The notes: generated from the letters alone by a model not told the origin. DNA of 64,000 nt from WHSW01 sp963767475 (GCA_963767475.1 CAVYEI010000003.1:806001-870000), one strand, 5' to 3'; shown: positions 42,172-51,426, numbered from the stretch's first letter. Numbers and translations: made by a program.

Positions 42172-43874
42172 TCACGCCCCCGCAGCGAGTAGTCGGCGCG
42201 CTGCACCGAGAGCGCCGAGTTGTAGAAGCGATCGCCCCCGCGGATCTCGTCCCACCACGAGTCGATCAGCAGTGCCCGGTCGATCATGTCGTAGCGCTTG
42301 CCCCGGGAGGCGCTCTCGTGATGGATCAGCCGCGGCCGCGGCACGTACAGCACCGAGAGGCCGCGGTCGCGGATCCGCATGCAGAGGTCGACGTCCTGGT
42401 ACTGGACGGCGTACTCCTCGCTCAGCCCGCCGAGCTCGAGATAGAGGGACCGCCCGATGCACATGCAGGCGCCCGTCACCGCGCTCACCTCGCGAGCGCA
42501 CGACAGCGATCCGGCGTAGCCGTCGGACTCGGGATCGAACCCTCGCATCGCGTGGTCGGCGGTTCCCCTGGTCCCGAGCACGACGCCGGCGTGCTGGATC
42601 TTGCCGTTGGGATAGACGAGCTGTGGACCGACCGCACCGACGCCGGGCAGCGAGGAGTACATGTCGAGCTGATCGAGCCAGTCCGACTCCAGCACCTCGA
42701 CGTCGTTGTTGAGCAGCACCACCAGCTCTCCGCTCGCCCGCGCGACCCCGCGATTGTTGGCCTGGGAGTAGTTGAACTCGCCTTCGGATCCGTCGACGAC
42801 GACAACGCCGTGACGTTCGTAGGCCGCCAGCGCACGCGAATCGGTGCTGCCCCCGTCGACGATTACGACCTCCGGCGGCGGCCCCGAGGTGTGCTCGGCG
42901 ATCGAGCCCAGACAGCGTTCGATCATCGGCCCCTGATCGAGGCTGGGGATGACGATCGAAAACGACGACGACCGCGGCTTCGCCGGGACCAATCGAACGC
43001 GATGCGCGAGGCTCGGATGCTGCTCCGCCCGCGCAACCTCGATCCCCGTCCGCTCCAGATGTTTGTCGACCGCGCGCGCCTGAAGCAGGTCGATCTCCGG
43101 CTTCGCGTTGGGGTTGGCGGCGAGGCTGCCCGGGGTCGCGCGCCACATGTAGAGCATGCTCGGCAGGTGCTCGATCCGCTTGCCCCGCTCGGCGACGCGG
43201 AGCAGGAACTCATAGTCCTGGATCCCGTCATAGGCGGGGTCGAACCCGCCCAGCTCGGCGATCAGGTGGCGGCGAACGACGAGCAGGTGACCGACGTACA
43301 TCGCGCCGAGCGCATAGATCGGCGACCAGTCGGGCTTGTGCATGTACTCGAGCACGTGGCTGAAGCGGCCCGTCTTCGCCTGATCGGTATAGAGCGCGTC
43401 GATCTGGGGACGTGCGAGCAGGCGGTCGACCACCTGCAGCAGGGCATCGGCCGCGAGCACGTCGTCCTGGTCGAGCATGGTCACGTACTCCCCCTCGGCC
43501 AGCGCCGCCGCCCGGTTGGTCGCCGCCGAGATGCCCTCGTTGTCGTCGCTGATCTCGACCCTGACCCGCGGATCCCGCGCGGCGCCACGCAGGATCCTCG
43601 CCACCCGAGCGCTCGGCGAGCCGTCGGCGACCAGGCACAGCTCCCAGTTCTCGTAGATCTGGCCGCGCACCGATCGCAGCGCTGCCTTCAAGTGGCGCGG
43701 GGCCGGCCGGTAGACCGGCATCAGGACCGAGATCAGGGGCCGGCGCTCGAGCGCCGCAAGCTCGGTGATCAGCGTCTGTCGGCTGCGCCGCGAGCTCGCC
43801 CGAGCCCAGGCGAGCCGCGCAAGGATCCTGGGCGCCCGGACCAGCCGCCGCGCCTGGGTGCGAAGGTCGGGCAT
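42168..43874 (-). CDS. tandem-domain GT2 glycosyltransferase
   Basis: This 568-residue protein carries two GT-A domains. Domain 1 (about residues 47-260) has ISVLMPVYRPAPRHLKAAL and VTMLDQDDVLAADALL. Domain 2 (about residues 305-550) has FSIVIPSLDQGPMIERCL, VVLLNNDVEVLESDW and YQDVDLCMRIRDRG. Both metal-binding motifs are intact, so both sites could be active, as in bifunctional O-antigen or rhamnan polymerising transferases. A basic N-terminal helix may attach it to the membrane. It is the first gene of a coupled five-gene unit; the ATG at 43874 is 24 bases from the upstream epimerase gene. Confidence 0.9.
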   Translation of the reverse strand: MPDLRTQARRLVRAPRILARLAWARASSRRSRQTLITELAALERRPLISVLMPVYRPAPRHLKAALRSVRGQIYENWELCLVADGSPSARVARILRGAARDPRVRVEISDDNEGISAATNRAAALAEGEYVTMLDQDDVLAADALLQVVDRLLARPQIDALYTDQAKTGRFSHVLEYMHKPDWSPIYALGAMYVGHLLVVRRHLIAELGGFDPAYDGIQDYEFLLRVAERGKRIEHLPSMLYMWRATPGSLAANPNAKPEIDLLQARAVDKHLERTGIEVARAEQHPSLAHRVRLVPAKPRSSSFSIVIPSLDQGPMIERCLGSIAEHTSGPPPEVVIVDGGSTDSRALAAYERHGVVVVDGSEGEFNYSQANNRGVARASGELVVLLNNDVEVLESDWLDQLDMYSSLPGVGAVGPQLVYPNGKIQHAGVVLGTRGTADHAMRGFDPESDGYAGSLSCAREVSAVTGACMCIGRSLYLELGGLSEEYAVQYQDVDLCMRIRDRGLSVLYVPRPRLIHHESASRGKRYDMIDRALLIDSWWDEIRGGDRFYNSALSVQRADYSLRGRE

Positions 43875-43898
43875 CGCGGGGCCCGCCTCAGGTTCTGG

Positions 43899-44972
43899 TC
43901 ACGCCTTGACCGCGAGCCAGCGGTCGGCGTTGGCGTCGTGGATCTCGCTCAGGATCCGGTCGACGTCGTAGACCGGGGACCAATCCGGATAATCCGCTTG
44001 AAACTCGGCCAGGTCGCTGATCCACCAGCGATGATCGCCGATCCGGGCCTGGTCGGAGAGCTCCCAATCGAGCTCGCGGCCGGCGATCCGCTCCGCCGCC
44101 TCGATCGCCTCGAGCACCGAGCAGCTGGCCCCCCTGCCGCCGCCCATGTTGTAGACCGACGCCGGCCGAGGCGCGGCGTGGATCGCGAGGCAGGCGCGGG
44201 AGAGGTCGGCGCCATGCAGGTTGTCGCGGACCTGCTTGCCGTCGTAGCCGAAGATCGTGTACGGGGTTTCGGTGATCACGCACTTCATCAGGTAGGAGAG
44301 GAAGCCGTGCAGCTGGGTGCCGGCGTGTGCCGGACCGGTCAGACATCCGCAGCGCAGGCTCGCGGTCGGCATCCCGAAGTAGCGCCCGTACTCCTGCACC
44401 AGCAGGTCGGCCGCCGCCTTCGAGACCCCGAACAGCGAGTGGGTCGAGCGATCGATCGACATCGTCGTGTCGATGCCCTCGTACCACTGGTGATCGGCGG
44501 GCAGCTCGAGTCGGGTCTCGAGCTCGACCAGGGGCAGCGAGTTGGGCAGGTCGCCGTAGACCTTGTTGGTCGAGATATGGACGAAGGTCGCTTCGGGAGC
44601 GTGGTTGCGGCTCGACTCGAGCAGGTTCAGGGTTCCGTTGGCGTTGACGGTGAAGTCGGTCCGCGGGTCGCGGGCGGCCCAGTCGTGCGAGGGCTGGGCG
44701 GCGGTGTGAACGACGAGCTCGAGGCTGCCCGCGTACTCGGAGAACACCCGGTCGAGGCCGTCCTCGTCGCGGATGTCGAGGTCGAGCGCCCGGAACTGAT
44801 CGTGGGTATCCACCAGCCTCTGGGTGGTCGCTGCGGTCGAGGCCTCATCGCCGAAGAACGCCCCGCGCATGTCGTTGTCGATCCCGGCGACATCCCAGCC
44901 GGCGGCGATCAGGTCTGTGACCAGAGCGGATCCGACGAGGCCGCCGGATCCGGTGACGAGCGCTACGGGCAT
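43899..44972 (-). CDS. CDP-paratose/tyvelose 2-epimerase-like SDR
   Basis: This 357-residue extended SDR begins VALVTGSGGLVGSALVTDL. It has HISTNKVYGDLPN with the catalytic Thr-x-x-x-Tyr context, FGVSKAAADLLVQEYG, and CLTGPAHAGTQLHGFLSYLM, which is characteristic of the CDP-tyvelose epimerase (RfbE) branch. The usual YxxxK reads FGVSK here, so the catalytic Tyr position merits checking against an alignment. It is homologous to the broken gene at 14562. No CDP-sugar synthesis genes are in the window, so the nucleotide may differ. Confidence 0.85.
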   Translation of the reverse strand: MPVALVTGSGGLVGSALVTDLIAAGWDVAGIDNDMRGAFFGDEASTAATTQRLVDTHDQFRALDLDIRDEDGLDRVFSEYAGSLELVVHTAAQPSHDWAARDPRTDFTVNANGTLNLLESSRNHAPEATFVHISTNKVYGDLPNSLPLVELETRLELPADHQWYEGIDTTMSIDRSTHSLFGVSKAAADLLVQEYGRYFGMPTASLRCGCLTGPAHAGTQLHGFLSYLMKCVITETPYTIFGYDGKQVRDNLHGADLSRACLAIHAAPRPASVYNMGGGRGASCSVLEAIEAAERIAGRELDWELSDQARIGDHRWWISDLAEFQADYPDWSPVYDVDRILSEIHDANADRWLAVKA

Positions 44973-45041
44973 CGCCCTAGCGGCTCCGAACAGGTCGTTT
45001 CGTGGCGGTCGAGCACGCGGGCAATCGTAGCCAGCCCTCCC

Positions 45042-45047
45042 TAGATT
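45042..45047 (+). promoter_or_regulatory. -10 element TAGATT for the GT2-Wzt-Wzm unit
   Basis: Eight bases before ATG 45056, in an 83-base divergent gap with no Shine-Dalgarno. Confidence 0.5.
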
Positions 45048-45055
45048 GGGTCGCG

Positions 45056-46543
45056 ATGACGACCGGAACGCGACTGGACATCGATCTCAACACGGCAATT
45101 CCGGAGCAGTTGCGGGCAAAACAGCTGATCGGCTTGTTCGTGCACGGCACCGCGCTGGTCGCCGGCCGGCCGCCGCGCTCGATCGAGCTCACCGTCGACG
45201 GTGTCGCGCACCCGGTGATCGCCCACGGGATGCCCTCACCGACGCTCGGCCCGAAAGCTCGGGCCGGCTTCTGGGGCATCGTCCCGCTGGCGGCCACCGT
45301 CGGCGATCGCCGAGCCCGGATCGGCGCCCGCGCCTCGCTCGGCCACGGCTCCGCGGTCGAGGCGCCGCTGGGCGCGGTCGAGTTGCTGGCAGAGGCCAGC
45401 GAACCGGTCGCGGCCCCTGCGGGCACCGGTTCGCGGACCGTCGCCATCTGCATGGCGACCCACGAGCCACCCGCCGAGTTGCTCCGCCGCCAGCTCGACT
45501 CGCTGCGGGCGCAGACCCACGACGACTGGATCTGCCTGATCAGCGACGACGCCTCTGGCGGCGAGCGCTTCGCCGCGCTCGAGACCGCGATCGACGGCGA
45601 CCGGCGGTTCGTCGTCTCGCGCTCGGATCGCCGCCTCGGCGCCTATGAGAACTTCCACCGCGCGCTGCGGATGGTCCCGGGCGAGGTCCCCTACGTGGCG
45701 CTCTGCGATCAGGACGATCGCTGGCACCCCGACAAGCTCTCGACCCTGCTGGAGGCGCTCGGGGACGCGAACCTCGTCTTCAGCGACATGCGGATCACCG
45801 CCCCCGACGGCACCCTGATCGCACCGACGTACTGGACCCGCCGCCAGCCCAACCACGCCAACTTCGCCTCGCTGCTGCTCGGCAATTCGGTCACCGGCGC
45901 CGCCTCGCTGTTTCCGCGCCGGCTGCTCGATCAGGCGCTGCCGTTCCCACCACGGCTCGGCAACCTCTACCACGACCACTGGCTGGCGCTGGCCGCGCGG
46001 GCGCTGGGCGAGATCGCCTACGTGCCGCGCCCGCTCTACGACTACGTCCAGCACCCCGAAGCCGTGATCGGGCACGCCGGCGCCAATCGTGGTGTGGTCG
46101 GCGGCGCGCTGCCGAAGCGGCTGCTGGCGTTGCGGGGCCGCGCGCCGGGGCGGCTGCGCACCGAATGGCGGCGGATCTACTTCGCCGAGTACTGCCGGAT
46201 GCGCCTCCAGGCGATGGTCCTGGCGGGCAGGTTCGGCGACCGGATCGGACCCAGGGAGCGCCACGCGCTGCGGCTGGCGCTGCTGCCCGACCGCTCCCCG
46301 GTGCTCGCCGGATGGCTGGCCACGCGGCAGCTCAAGCGCCTCTGGCGAGACGAGACCCTGGGCAGCGAGGCGGCGATGCTGCGGGCGCTCGCCTGGCGCC
46401 TCGGGACCCACCTACCGAGCATTCACCGAGGCGACGATCCCTATGATGACGCCGACCTTCCGGCCGGGATGGTGGATCCGGTCGACCCGACCGACCCGGC
46501 TCAGACTCCGCCGCGGCCGGCAGCCGAACCGACGCTGGAATGA
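45056..46543 (+). CDS. GT2 glycosyltransferase (rhamnosyltransferase-like) with N-terminal accessory domain
   Basis: This 495-residue protein has about 125 residues of beta-rich, unclassified sequence first. The GT-A core follows: TVAICMATHEPPAELLRRQL, ISDDASGGERF, ALCDQDDRWHPDKL and a C-terminal YHDHWLALAARALGEI. These resemble WbbL/RfbF-type rhamnosyltransferases. A Pro/Asp-rich tail ends it. The ATG 45056 follows TAGATT by eight bases with no Shine-Dalgarno. It leads a unit with the Wzt and Wzm genes, so it probably acts on the exported chain. Confidence 0.87.
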   Translation: MTTGTRLDIDLNTAIPEQLRAKQLIGLFVHGTALVAGRPPRSIELTVDGVAHPVIAHGMPSPTLGPKARAGFWGIVPLAATVGDRRARIGARASLGHGSAVEAPLGAVELLAEASEPVAAPAGTGSRTVAICMATHEPPAELLRRQLDSLRAQTHDDWICLISDDASGGERFAALETAIDGDRRFVVSRSDRRLGAYENFHRALRMVPGEVPYVALCDQDDRWHPDKLSTLLEALGDANLVFSDMRITAPDGTLIAPTYWTRRQPNHANFASLLLGNSVTGAASLFPRRLLDQALPFPPRLGNLYHDHWLALAARALGEIAYVPRPLYDYVQHPEAVIGHAGANRGVVGGALPKRLLALRGRAPGRLRTEWRRIYFAEYCRMRLQAMVLAGRFGDRIGPRERHALRLALLPDRSPVLAGWLATRQLKRLWRDETLGSEAAMLRALAWRLGTHLPSIHRGDDPYDDADLPAGMVDPVDPTDPAQTPPRPAAEPTLE

Positions 46544-46559
46544 GACCTTGACGACTGAG

Positions 46560-47858
46560 ATGTCAGACATACTCCTGTCGACCCCCGAGTCGCCGCCCAA
46601 GCGCGAGCTCGCGATCGAGGTCAGGGACGTGCAGAAGACGTTCCGCATCCCCTCGCACCGGGTGGATTCGCTGAAGGAGCGGATCATCGGCGCGGGCAGC
46701 CGCCAGAGCTACAAGGAGCTGAAGGCGCTCGTCGACATCAACTTCGACGTCGCCCGCGGCGAGTGCATGGGGATCATCGGCCGCAACGGCTCGGGCAAGA
46801 GCACGCTGCTGAAGCTGCTGGCGAGCATCTACCGCGTCGATCAGGGCTCGATCAGGATCGCCGGTCGCCTGGTCCCGTTCATCGAGCTCGGCGTCGGCTT
46901 CAATCCCGAGCTCACGGCCCACGACAACGTGATCCTCAACGGCGTGATGATGGGGCTGACGCCGAAGGAGGCCCGGCACCGGCTCGATGCGGTGGTCGAC
47001 TTCGCCGAGCTCGGCGAGTTCATCGACCTGAAGCTGAAGAACTACTCCTCCGGAATGCTGGTCCGGCTCGGGTTCTCGCTGATGACCCAGGTCGACGCCG
47101 ACATCCTGCTCGTCGACGAGGTACTGGCCGTCGGCGACGCCTCGTTCCAGCAGAAGTGCTTCGACGTGTTCAGCGACCTGCACGCGGAGGGGCGGACGAT
47201 CGTGCTGATCACCCATGACATGGCCGCAGTCCAGCGCCATTGCGATCGCGCGATCCTGCTCGAGGAGGGCAAGATGCAGATCGAGGGCGATCCGAGCGAC
47301 GTCACCAGCGCCTACCTGCAGGTCAACTTCGCCGATCAGACCTCGACCCGACAGACCGAGGACCTGGTCACCGGCGACCGGGAATACGCGCGCTTCGGCG
47401 ACGTGCGCGTGAACGGCGCGCCGCCCGGCGCCACCGGCAGCGCCCAGTACGGAAACCCGATCGAGCTCGAGCTCGTGGTCGAGGTCCTGCACGATCTCGA
47501 ACGCCCCGCCTTCGGCTTCCAGATCGTGCGCGAGGACAACTACATGGTCTTCGCCCAGATGGCCTACCCGACGGAAGACAACCTGTACGCGGGCGACAAC
47601 GTGACCCTGAAGGCGACGATCGACAACCGACTCGCCTCCGGGCACTACTTCGTCCACCTGGCCGTCGGCTACAAGGAGGTCGGCAAGATGGCGGCCTTCC
47701 GCAAGAACGCGGCCGGCTTCATCGTCTTCGGCAGCGGCGGCTTCGGCGGCATGGTCAACCTCGATCACGAGGTGAAGCTGATCCAGGACGGAGCCGAGAT
47801 CACCGACCGCGACCGAGCCGCCCCGGCGATGAATCTGCGGGTGGCAAAACACAAATGA
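46560..47858 (+). CDS. wzt: polysaccharide ABC exporter ATPase with C-terminal cargo-binding domain (Wzt-like)
   Basis: This 432-residue protein has an ATPase domain (residues 15-255) with Walker A GRNGSGKST, the signature NYSSGMLVRLGFSL, Walker B ILLVDEVLAVGDASF and the H-loop LITHD. An extension of about 170 residues (260-430) is beta-rich, with FGFQIVREDNYMVF and GHYFVHLAVGY, matching the Wzt carbohydrate-binding domain that recognises the finished O-antigen chain. The ATG 46560 is preferred; a TTG at 46548 is possible. It is coupled to the permease by ATGA. ATPase-before-permease is the reverse of the commonest order. Confidence 0.93.
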   Translation: MSDILLSTPESPPKRELAIEVRDVQKTFRIPSHRVDSLKERIIGAGSRQSYKELKALVDINFDVARGECMGIIGRNGSGKSTLLKLLASIYRVDQGSIRIAGRLVPFIELGVGFNPELTAHDNVILNGVMMGLTPKEARHRLDAVVDFAELGEFIDLKLKNYSSGMLVRLGFSLMTQVDADILLVDEVLAVGDASFQQKCFDVFSDLHAEGRTIVLITHDMAAVQRHCDRAILLEEGKMQIEGDPSDVTSAYLQVNFADQTSTRQTEDLVTGDREYARFGDVRVNGAPPGATGSAQYGNPIELELVVEVLHDLERPAFGFQIVREDNYMVFAQMAYPTEDNLYAGDNVTLKATIDNRLASGHYFVHLAVGYKEVGKMAAFRKNAAGFIVFGSGGFGGMVNLDHEVKLIQDGAEITDRDRAAPAMNLRVAKHK

Positions 47859-48715
47859 GTGCCAGTTCGCAACAGCCGGCGCTCGAACCGATCACCGGCC
47901 CGGCCGCGCTCGGCGGCGGCTGGCGGCGCTTCTTCGACCTGCTCTGGCTGACCTCTGTGACCGAGTTCAGGCTCGGCTTTCACGGCACCGCGCTCGGCTT
48001 CATCTGGTCGCTGCTGCGGCCGTTGCTGCTGTTCAGCGTCCTGCTCGTCGTCTTCACCCACATCTTCCGCTTCGGCGATGCGGTCAAGGACTACCCGGCG
48101 CTGCTGCTGTTCAACGTGATGCTGTTCGGCTTCTTCCAGGAAGCCAGCAGCCTCTCGGTGACCTCGGTCGTCAACAACGAGAGCGTCGTCCGCAAGATGC
48201 AGTTCCCGCGCCTGGTGATCCCGCTCTCGGTGGTCTCCACCGCGGCCTTCCAGCTGGCGCTCAACCTGATCGTGGTGATCATCTTCATGCTCGTCTACGG
48301 CGTCGACCCGGTGTGGACGTGGCTGCTGCTTCCGTTCATCCTGCTGGCGATGATCGTGTTCACGACCGCGGCCGCGATGCTCCTCTCGGCGCTGTTCGTC
48401 CGCTTCCGCGACGTCGCGATCCTGTGGTCGGTCGGCGTCACCGTGCTCTTCTACGCCACCCCGGTGCTGTATCCGATCGAGGCGATCGAGACCACCGCCC
48501 CGGCGTTGCGCGACGCGATCGCGATGAACCCGCTGTCGCCGATCTTCGAGCAGGCCCACGAGTGGTTGATCGACCCGGCGGCGCCCGGCTTCATCGAGAC
48601 GGCGAACGGCAACCCGCTGCTGATCTTCGTCCCCCTGGCGCTCTACTTCCTCGTCGTCGGGCTCGGGATCTGGGTCTTCCACCGCGAAGCCCCGCGCGTC
48701 GCCGAGTTGCTCTAG
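47855..48715 (+). CDS. wzm: polysaccharide ABC exporter permease (Wzm-like, ABC-2 type)
   Basis: This 286-residue protein has six predicted membrane segments. The family's N-terminal cytoplasmic helix and the FHGTALGFIWSLLRPLLLFS block lead into helix 1, and VVNNESVVRKMQFPRLVIPL forms the coupling-helix region. VLFYATPVLYPIEAI is typical of TagG/Wzm proteins. With the adjacent ATPase it would move a lipid-linked glycan across the membrane. Start ATG 47855 overlaps the ATPase stop. Confidence 0.94.
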   Translation: MSASSQQPALEPITGPAALGGGWRRFFDLLWLTSVTEFRLGFHGTALGFIWSLLRPLLLFSVLLVVFTHIFRFGDAVKDYPALLLFNVMLFGFFQEASSLSVTSVVNNESVVRKMQFPRLVIPLSVVSTAAFQLALNLIVVIIFMLVYGVDPVWTWLLLPFILLAMIVFTTAAAMLLSALFVRFRDVAILWSVGVTVLFYATPVLYPIEAIETTAPALRDAIAMNPLSPIFEQAHEWLIDPAAPGFIETANGNPLLIFVPLALYFLVVGLGIWVFHREAPRVAELL

Positions 48716-49040
48716 GCGCCTTCGACTTGACGAGGGTCGAGTCGAGCGAGCCCTCTAGCGCCGGGTTCGCGAGCACGTGGACGGCCTGGCGTACGGCCGG
48801 GGACTCGAAATCCAAGTCGTCGCGGACCTCAATTGCTTCCGCCCACTCATTCACGACTCCGGCACTGATCTCGCGCTGACTGAATCCTCCGAGCATTCGC
48901 CGAACATCTCGCACGGTCACCTGCCCTAGGGGTGACTCACAATCCCAGCCGAATTCCGCCAGCTCGCCGAGGACCTCACTGGGCGGCCGCTCAAACTCGA
49001 TCAGTTCTCGCACGAGCTCCGCTCTCCGCTCCAAGGCCAC
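48591..49040 (-). CDS. unrecognised small soluble protein; 3' end overlaps the permease gene
   Basis: This 149-residue protein has a credible acidic, helical first 105 residues (ELVRELIEFERPPSEVLGEL, VRDVRRMLGGFSQREISAGV, EAIEVRDDLDFESPAVRQAV). The last 45 residues are Arg/Gly-rich and antisense to the permease, so the natural stop may have been lost. The start GTG 49040 follows TAGGCT by six bases. Base composition is lower in GC than the neighbours. I do not recognise a family. It may be a cargo gene of an inserted segment. Confidence 0.55.
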   Translation of the reverse strand: MALERRAELVRELIEFERPPSEVLGELAEFGWDCESPLGQVTVRDVRRMLGGFSQREISAGVVNEWAEAIEVRDDLDFESPAVRQAVHVLANPALEGSLDSTLVKSKAPRATRRRAGLRGGRPRSRARRRGSRAPGGRRSAAGCRSPSR

Positions 49041-49046
49041 GTACTC

Positions 49047-49052
49047 AGCCTA
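49047..49052 (-). promoter_or_regulatory. -10 element TAGGCT for the small unrecognised gene
   Basis: Six bases before GTG 49040. Confidence 0.4.
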
Positions 49053-49127
49053 CGAGGGCAATGTTGCGCTTTCCATGGCGAAGCGACCGCTAACCGAACA
49101 TCGGGCTGACTCGGCGCGATGACGTAG

Positions 49128-50126
49128 TCAGAGGGCGCCATCGGAATCGGCCACGACGACCGCTTCCGCCTCCCGGAACGGCGCATTCATCGCCTCCGTC
49201 TCGAGAAAGGTCATGAAGGTGCGCTTCAGTGGAAGACCTCGCGTCATCAGCGTCGTCTGCCGACGGCTCGCTCCCGCGGCGAGGTGACTCTTGGCCACTT
49301 CCTCTGACAGGGTGGCCGAAACGAGCGACGCCGTCGCGGGCCGGATGCCCGCATCGCTCGACACGACCCGATAGACCGCGCGCTGCGAGGTGTGAGCCCA
49401 GATCTCTTGCGTAAGCGCCATCCGCCACAGGACATGCTCCATCCGCGCTTCCTTCGAGCCGCGGCCGTCGAATAGGTGAGGGTCCCGGACGACCTGTCCG
49501 TCGAACCGACACAGTCCGAGCTCCGCCAGGACAATCGCGTGACCCTTCACCATCTCGCCCGAACGCGGATTGCTGATCAGGGGATCGAGGAGGTCGCGCT
49601 CCAAAGCCGCCAGCCCGCGCTCCCCCAGGATCTCGCCGACCAGGCCGAAGGCACGACGGCTGCCAAGGCGCTCATCGATGGCTCGGTCGATGCGCTCGTC
49701 CGAAAGTCCGATCTCGGCGACGCGCGGTGCAAGCTCACGGCGTCGCCGAAGGACCTCGCGAAGAGAAGCCTCTCGTCGCTCTGGATCGGCGGCGATGCGT
49801 AGCGGCCGTTCGAACCGTGATCGAGCCGCCGACATCGTTGCCAGGTCACCGTCGGCCAATCGCCGAGAACCAAGCTTGAACTGAAACCGCTCGACCTCAG
49901 CGAGGAACAGCTCCCAGTGAGCGCCCGTGTCCTCGAACGCATCCACGCGAACCGTGAACGAGCCCCTCTCGGGTGTCACCTCGACGACGGTGACCGGGGT
50001 CCGGCGCGGGTCCAGAAGCCGCCCCCTGTTGCCAACAGCGAGTTGCACCAGCGAGCCCGGCTCGAAATCCGAGTCGGGACGGCGATCGGGATCGCTCTCG
50101 TAGACGTCGGGTTCAGGAGCGGCCAA
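49128..50126 (-). CDS. unrecognised protein of about 332 residues in a lower-GC segment
   Basis: Residues 15-95 look like small beta modules (SLVQLAVGNRGRLLD, VTVVEVTPERGSFTVRVDAF). The remainder is helical and highly charged, including EASLREVLRRRRELAPRVAE and VKGHAIVLAELGLCRFDGQV. No signal peptide or membrane segment is visible. A sample 60-base line inside is 57% GC, versus roughly 70-80% in nearby glycan genes, suggesting later acquisition. The TTG start lies nine bases after the acyltransferase gene, so it could be co-transcribed. I do not recognise it. Confidence 0.65.
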   Translation of the reverse strand: MAAPEPDVYESDPDRRPDSDFEPGSLVQLAVGNRGRLLDPRRTPVTVVEVTPERGSFTVRVDAFEDTGAHWELFLAEVERFQFKLGSRRLADGDLATMSAARSRFERPLRIAADPERREASLREVLRRRRELAPRVAEIGLSDERIDRAIDERLGSRRAFGLVGEILGERGLAALERDLLDPLISNPRSGEMVKGHAIVLAELGLCRFDGQVVRDPHLFDGRGSKEARMEHVLWRMALTQEIWAHTSQRAVYRVVSSDAGIRPATASLVSATLSEEVAKSHLAAGASRRQTTLMTRGLPLKRTFMTFLETEAMNAPFREAEAVVVADSDGAL

Positions 50127-50135
50127 GGGTTCCCG

Positions 50136-51416
50136 CTACGGCGGAATCGGGGCGCTCGGTGCGGCTCCGCCGGCCTGGGCCTGGCGGCCGAAGCGCCGAG
50201 CCCAGCGGCGTATGGGCTGCTCGACGAAGCGTGCGGACAGATACCCGTACACGAGCGAGAGGGGGAAGATGATCGCCGCCCAGGCGAGGAAGGCGCCGAT
50301 GGTGCCGTCTCTGGGGAGCGACGTCAGCTCCAGCGAGACCACCCAGAGGAGGATCCCGTGGATCAGGTAGACGCCGTAGCTGATGTCGCCGAGCCGGCGG
50401 GCGAGCGGATGGGCGAACGGCCTTTGCATTCGCCGGGGCGCGAGCGCGAGGGCGAGCATCAGGGTCGCCAGCGAGGCCGTGTAGCCGATCGCGATCCACG
50501 GCGACTGGCGAGCGATCGCGGCCGGCAGGGGCGAGGGGTTGTCGATCGCGTAGCGACCCGCGAGGTAGACGAAGATCGCCGTCAGCGCCAGCGCCGCCGC
50601 GGCCACGGGCGCCGCGATCCGCTCGAGCTCGGCTCGCTGGCGCAGCTCGTGCAGGCGCACGTAGGCCCAGGCGCTGGTCATCCCGGCCGCGAACGAGAAC
50701 GCCCAGTGGGGGAGCTGGTTGTCGGAGGAGAAGCGAAGCTCGTTCAGCCGCTGCGGGCTGGGGTGAAAGCCGAACACCGAGAGCACATCGCCGAGGTTGG
50801 CGAACAGCTCGCGCCAGAGAATCGCGATCAGGGCGGCGATCAGGAGACCGATCAAGGGGCGGCGGAAGTAGGTCGCGGCGATGAACGGCAGGACGATGTA
50901 GAAGCTGATCTCCAGGGTCAGCGTCCACAACGGCAGGTTGATCCCGAAGCCGGCGACGATGCCGGTGTCGAACATCCCCGCAACCCCGTGCTCGCCGATC
51001 AGATGGACTCCGATCGGCACCACGCCCGGTAGCGGCGGAGCCTCGGGCAGGACGGCGATCAGCACCAGCAGGATCAGCAGCGAGAGCCAGAAGGCGGGCA
51101 GCAGCCGGGCGGCGCGCCGGACCGCGTAGGCGCCGACGTTGCCGAACCGGCCGCCCTGGGCGACCGTGGGCAAGAAGACGACGAAGCCGCTGATGATGAA
51201 CAGCACGTCGACGAGGTGCGGGAGGCTGCCCCAGATCAACTGCCCGCCCCAGTTGCCGCCGGCGCTCTGCACCACGCCCGAGTTGGCGAGCGTATGGAGG
51301 AGGACGATCGCCAGGATCGCGAACGCCCGGTACCCGTCGTATGCCGGGACCACGGGAACGCCGTGCGCTGACCGATCGTCCTTGCCCGGGTCCGAGAGCG
51401 GCGGCGGATGCTCCAT
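50136..51416 (-). CDS. acyltransferase 3 family membrane protein
   Basis: This 426-residue protein has about ten membrane segments. PAYDGYRAFAILAIVLLHT carries the conserved His, LFIISGFVVFLPTV follows, and RRAARLLPAFWLSLL is the arginine loop. The family O-acetylates or otherwise acylates surface glycans and lipids. It is the second such enzyme here and is only distantly similar to the one at 31031, so a different position or acyl group is likely. The ATG 51416 is ten bases from TAGGCT. Confidence 0.9.
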   Translation of the reverse strand: MEHPPPLSDPGKDDRSAHGVPVVPAYDGYRAFAILAIVLLHTLANSGVVQSAGGNWGGQLIWGSLPHLVDVLFIISGFVVFLPTVAQGGRFGNVGAYAVRRAARLLPAFWLSLLILLVLIAVLPEAPPLPGVVPIGVHLIGEHGVAGMFDTGIVAGFGINLPLWTLTLEISFYIVLPFIAATYFRRPLIGLLIAALIAILWRELFANLGDVLSVFGFHPSPQRLNELRFSSDNQLPHWAFSFAAGMTSAWAYVRLHELRQRAELERIAAPVAAAALALTAIFVYLAGRYAIDNPSPLPAAIARQSPWIAIGYTASLATLMLALALAPRRMQRPFAHPLARRLGDISYGVYLIHGILLWVVSLELTSLPRDGTIGAFLAWAAIIFPLSLVYGYLSARFVEQPIRRWARRFGRQAQAGGAAPSAPIPP

Positions 51417-51426
51417 GCGCGATCGA

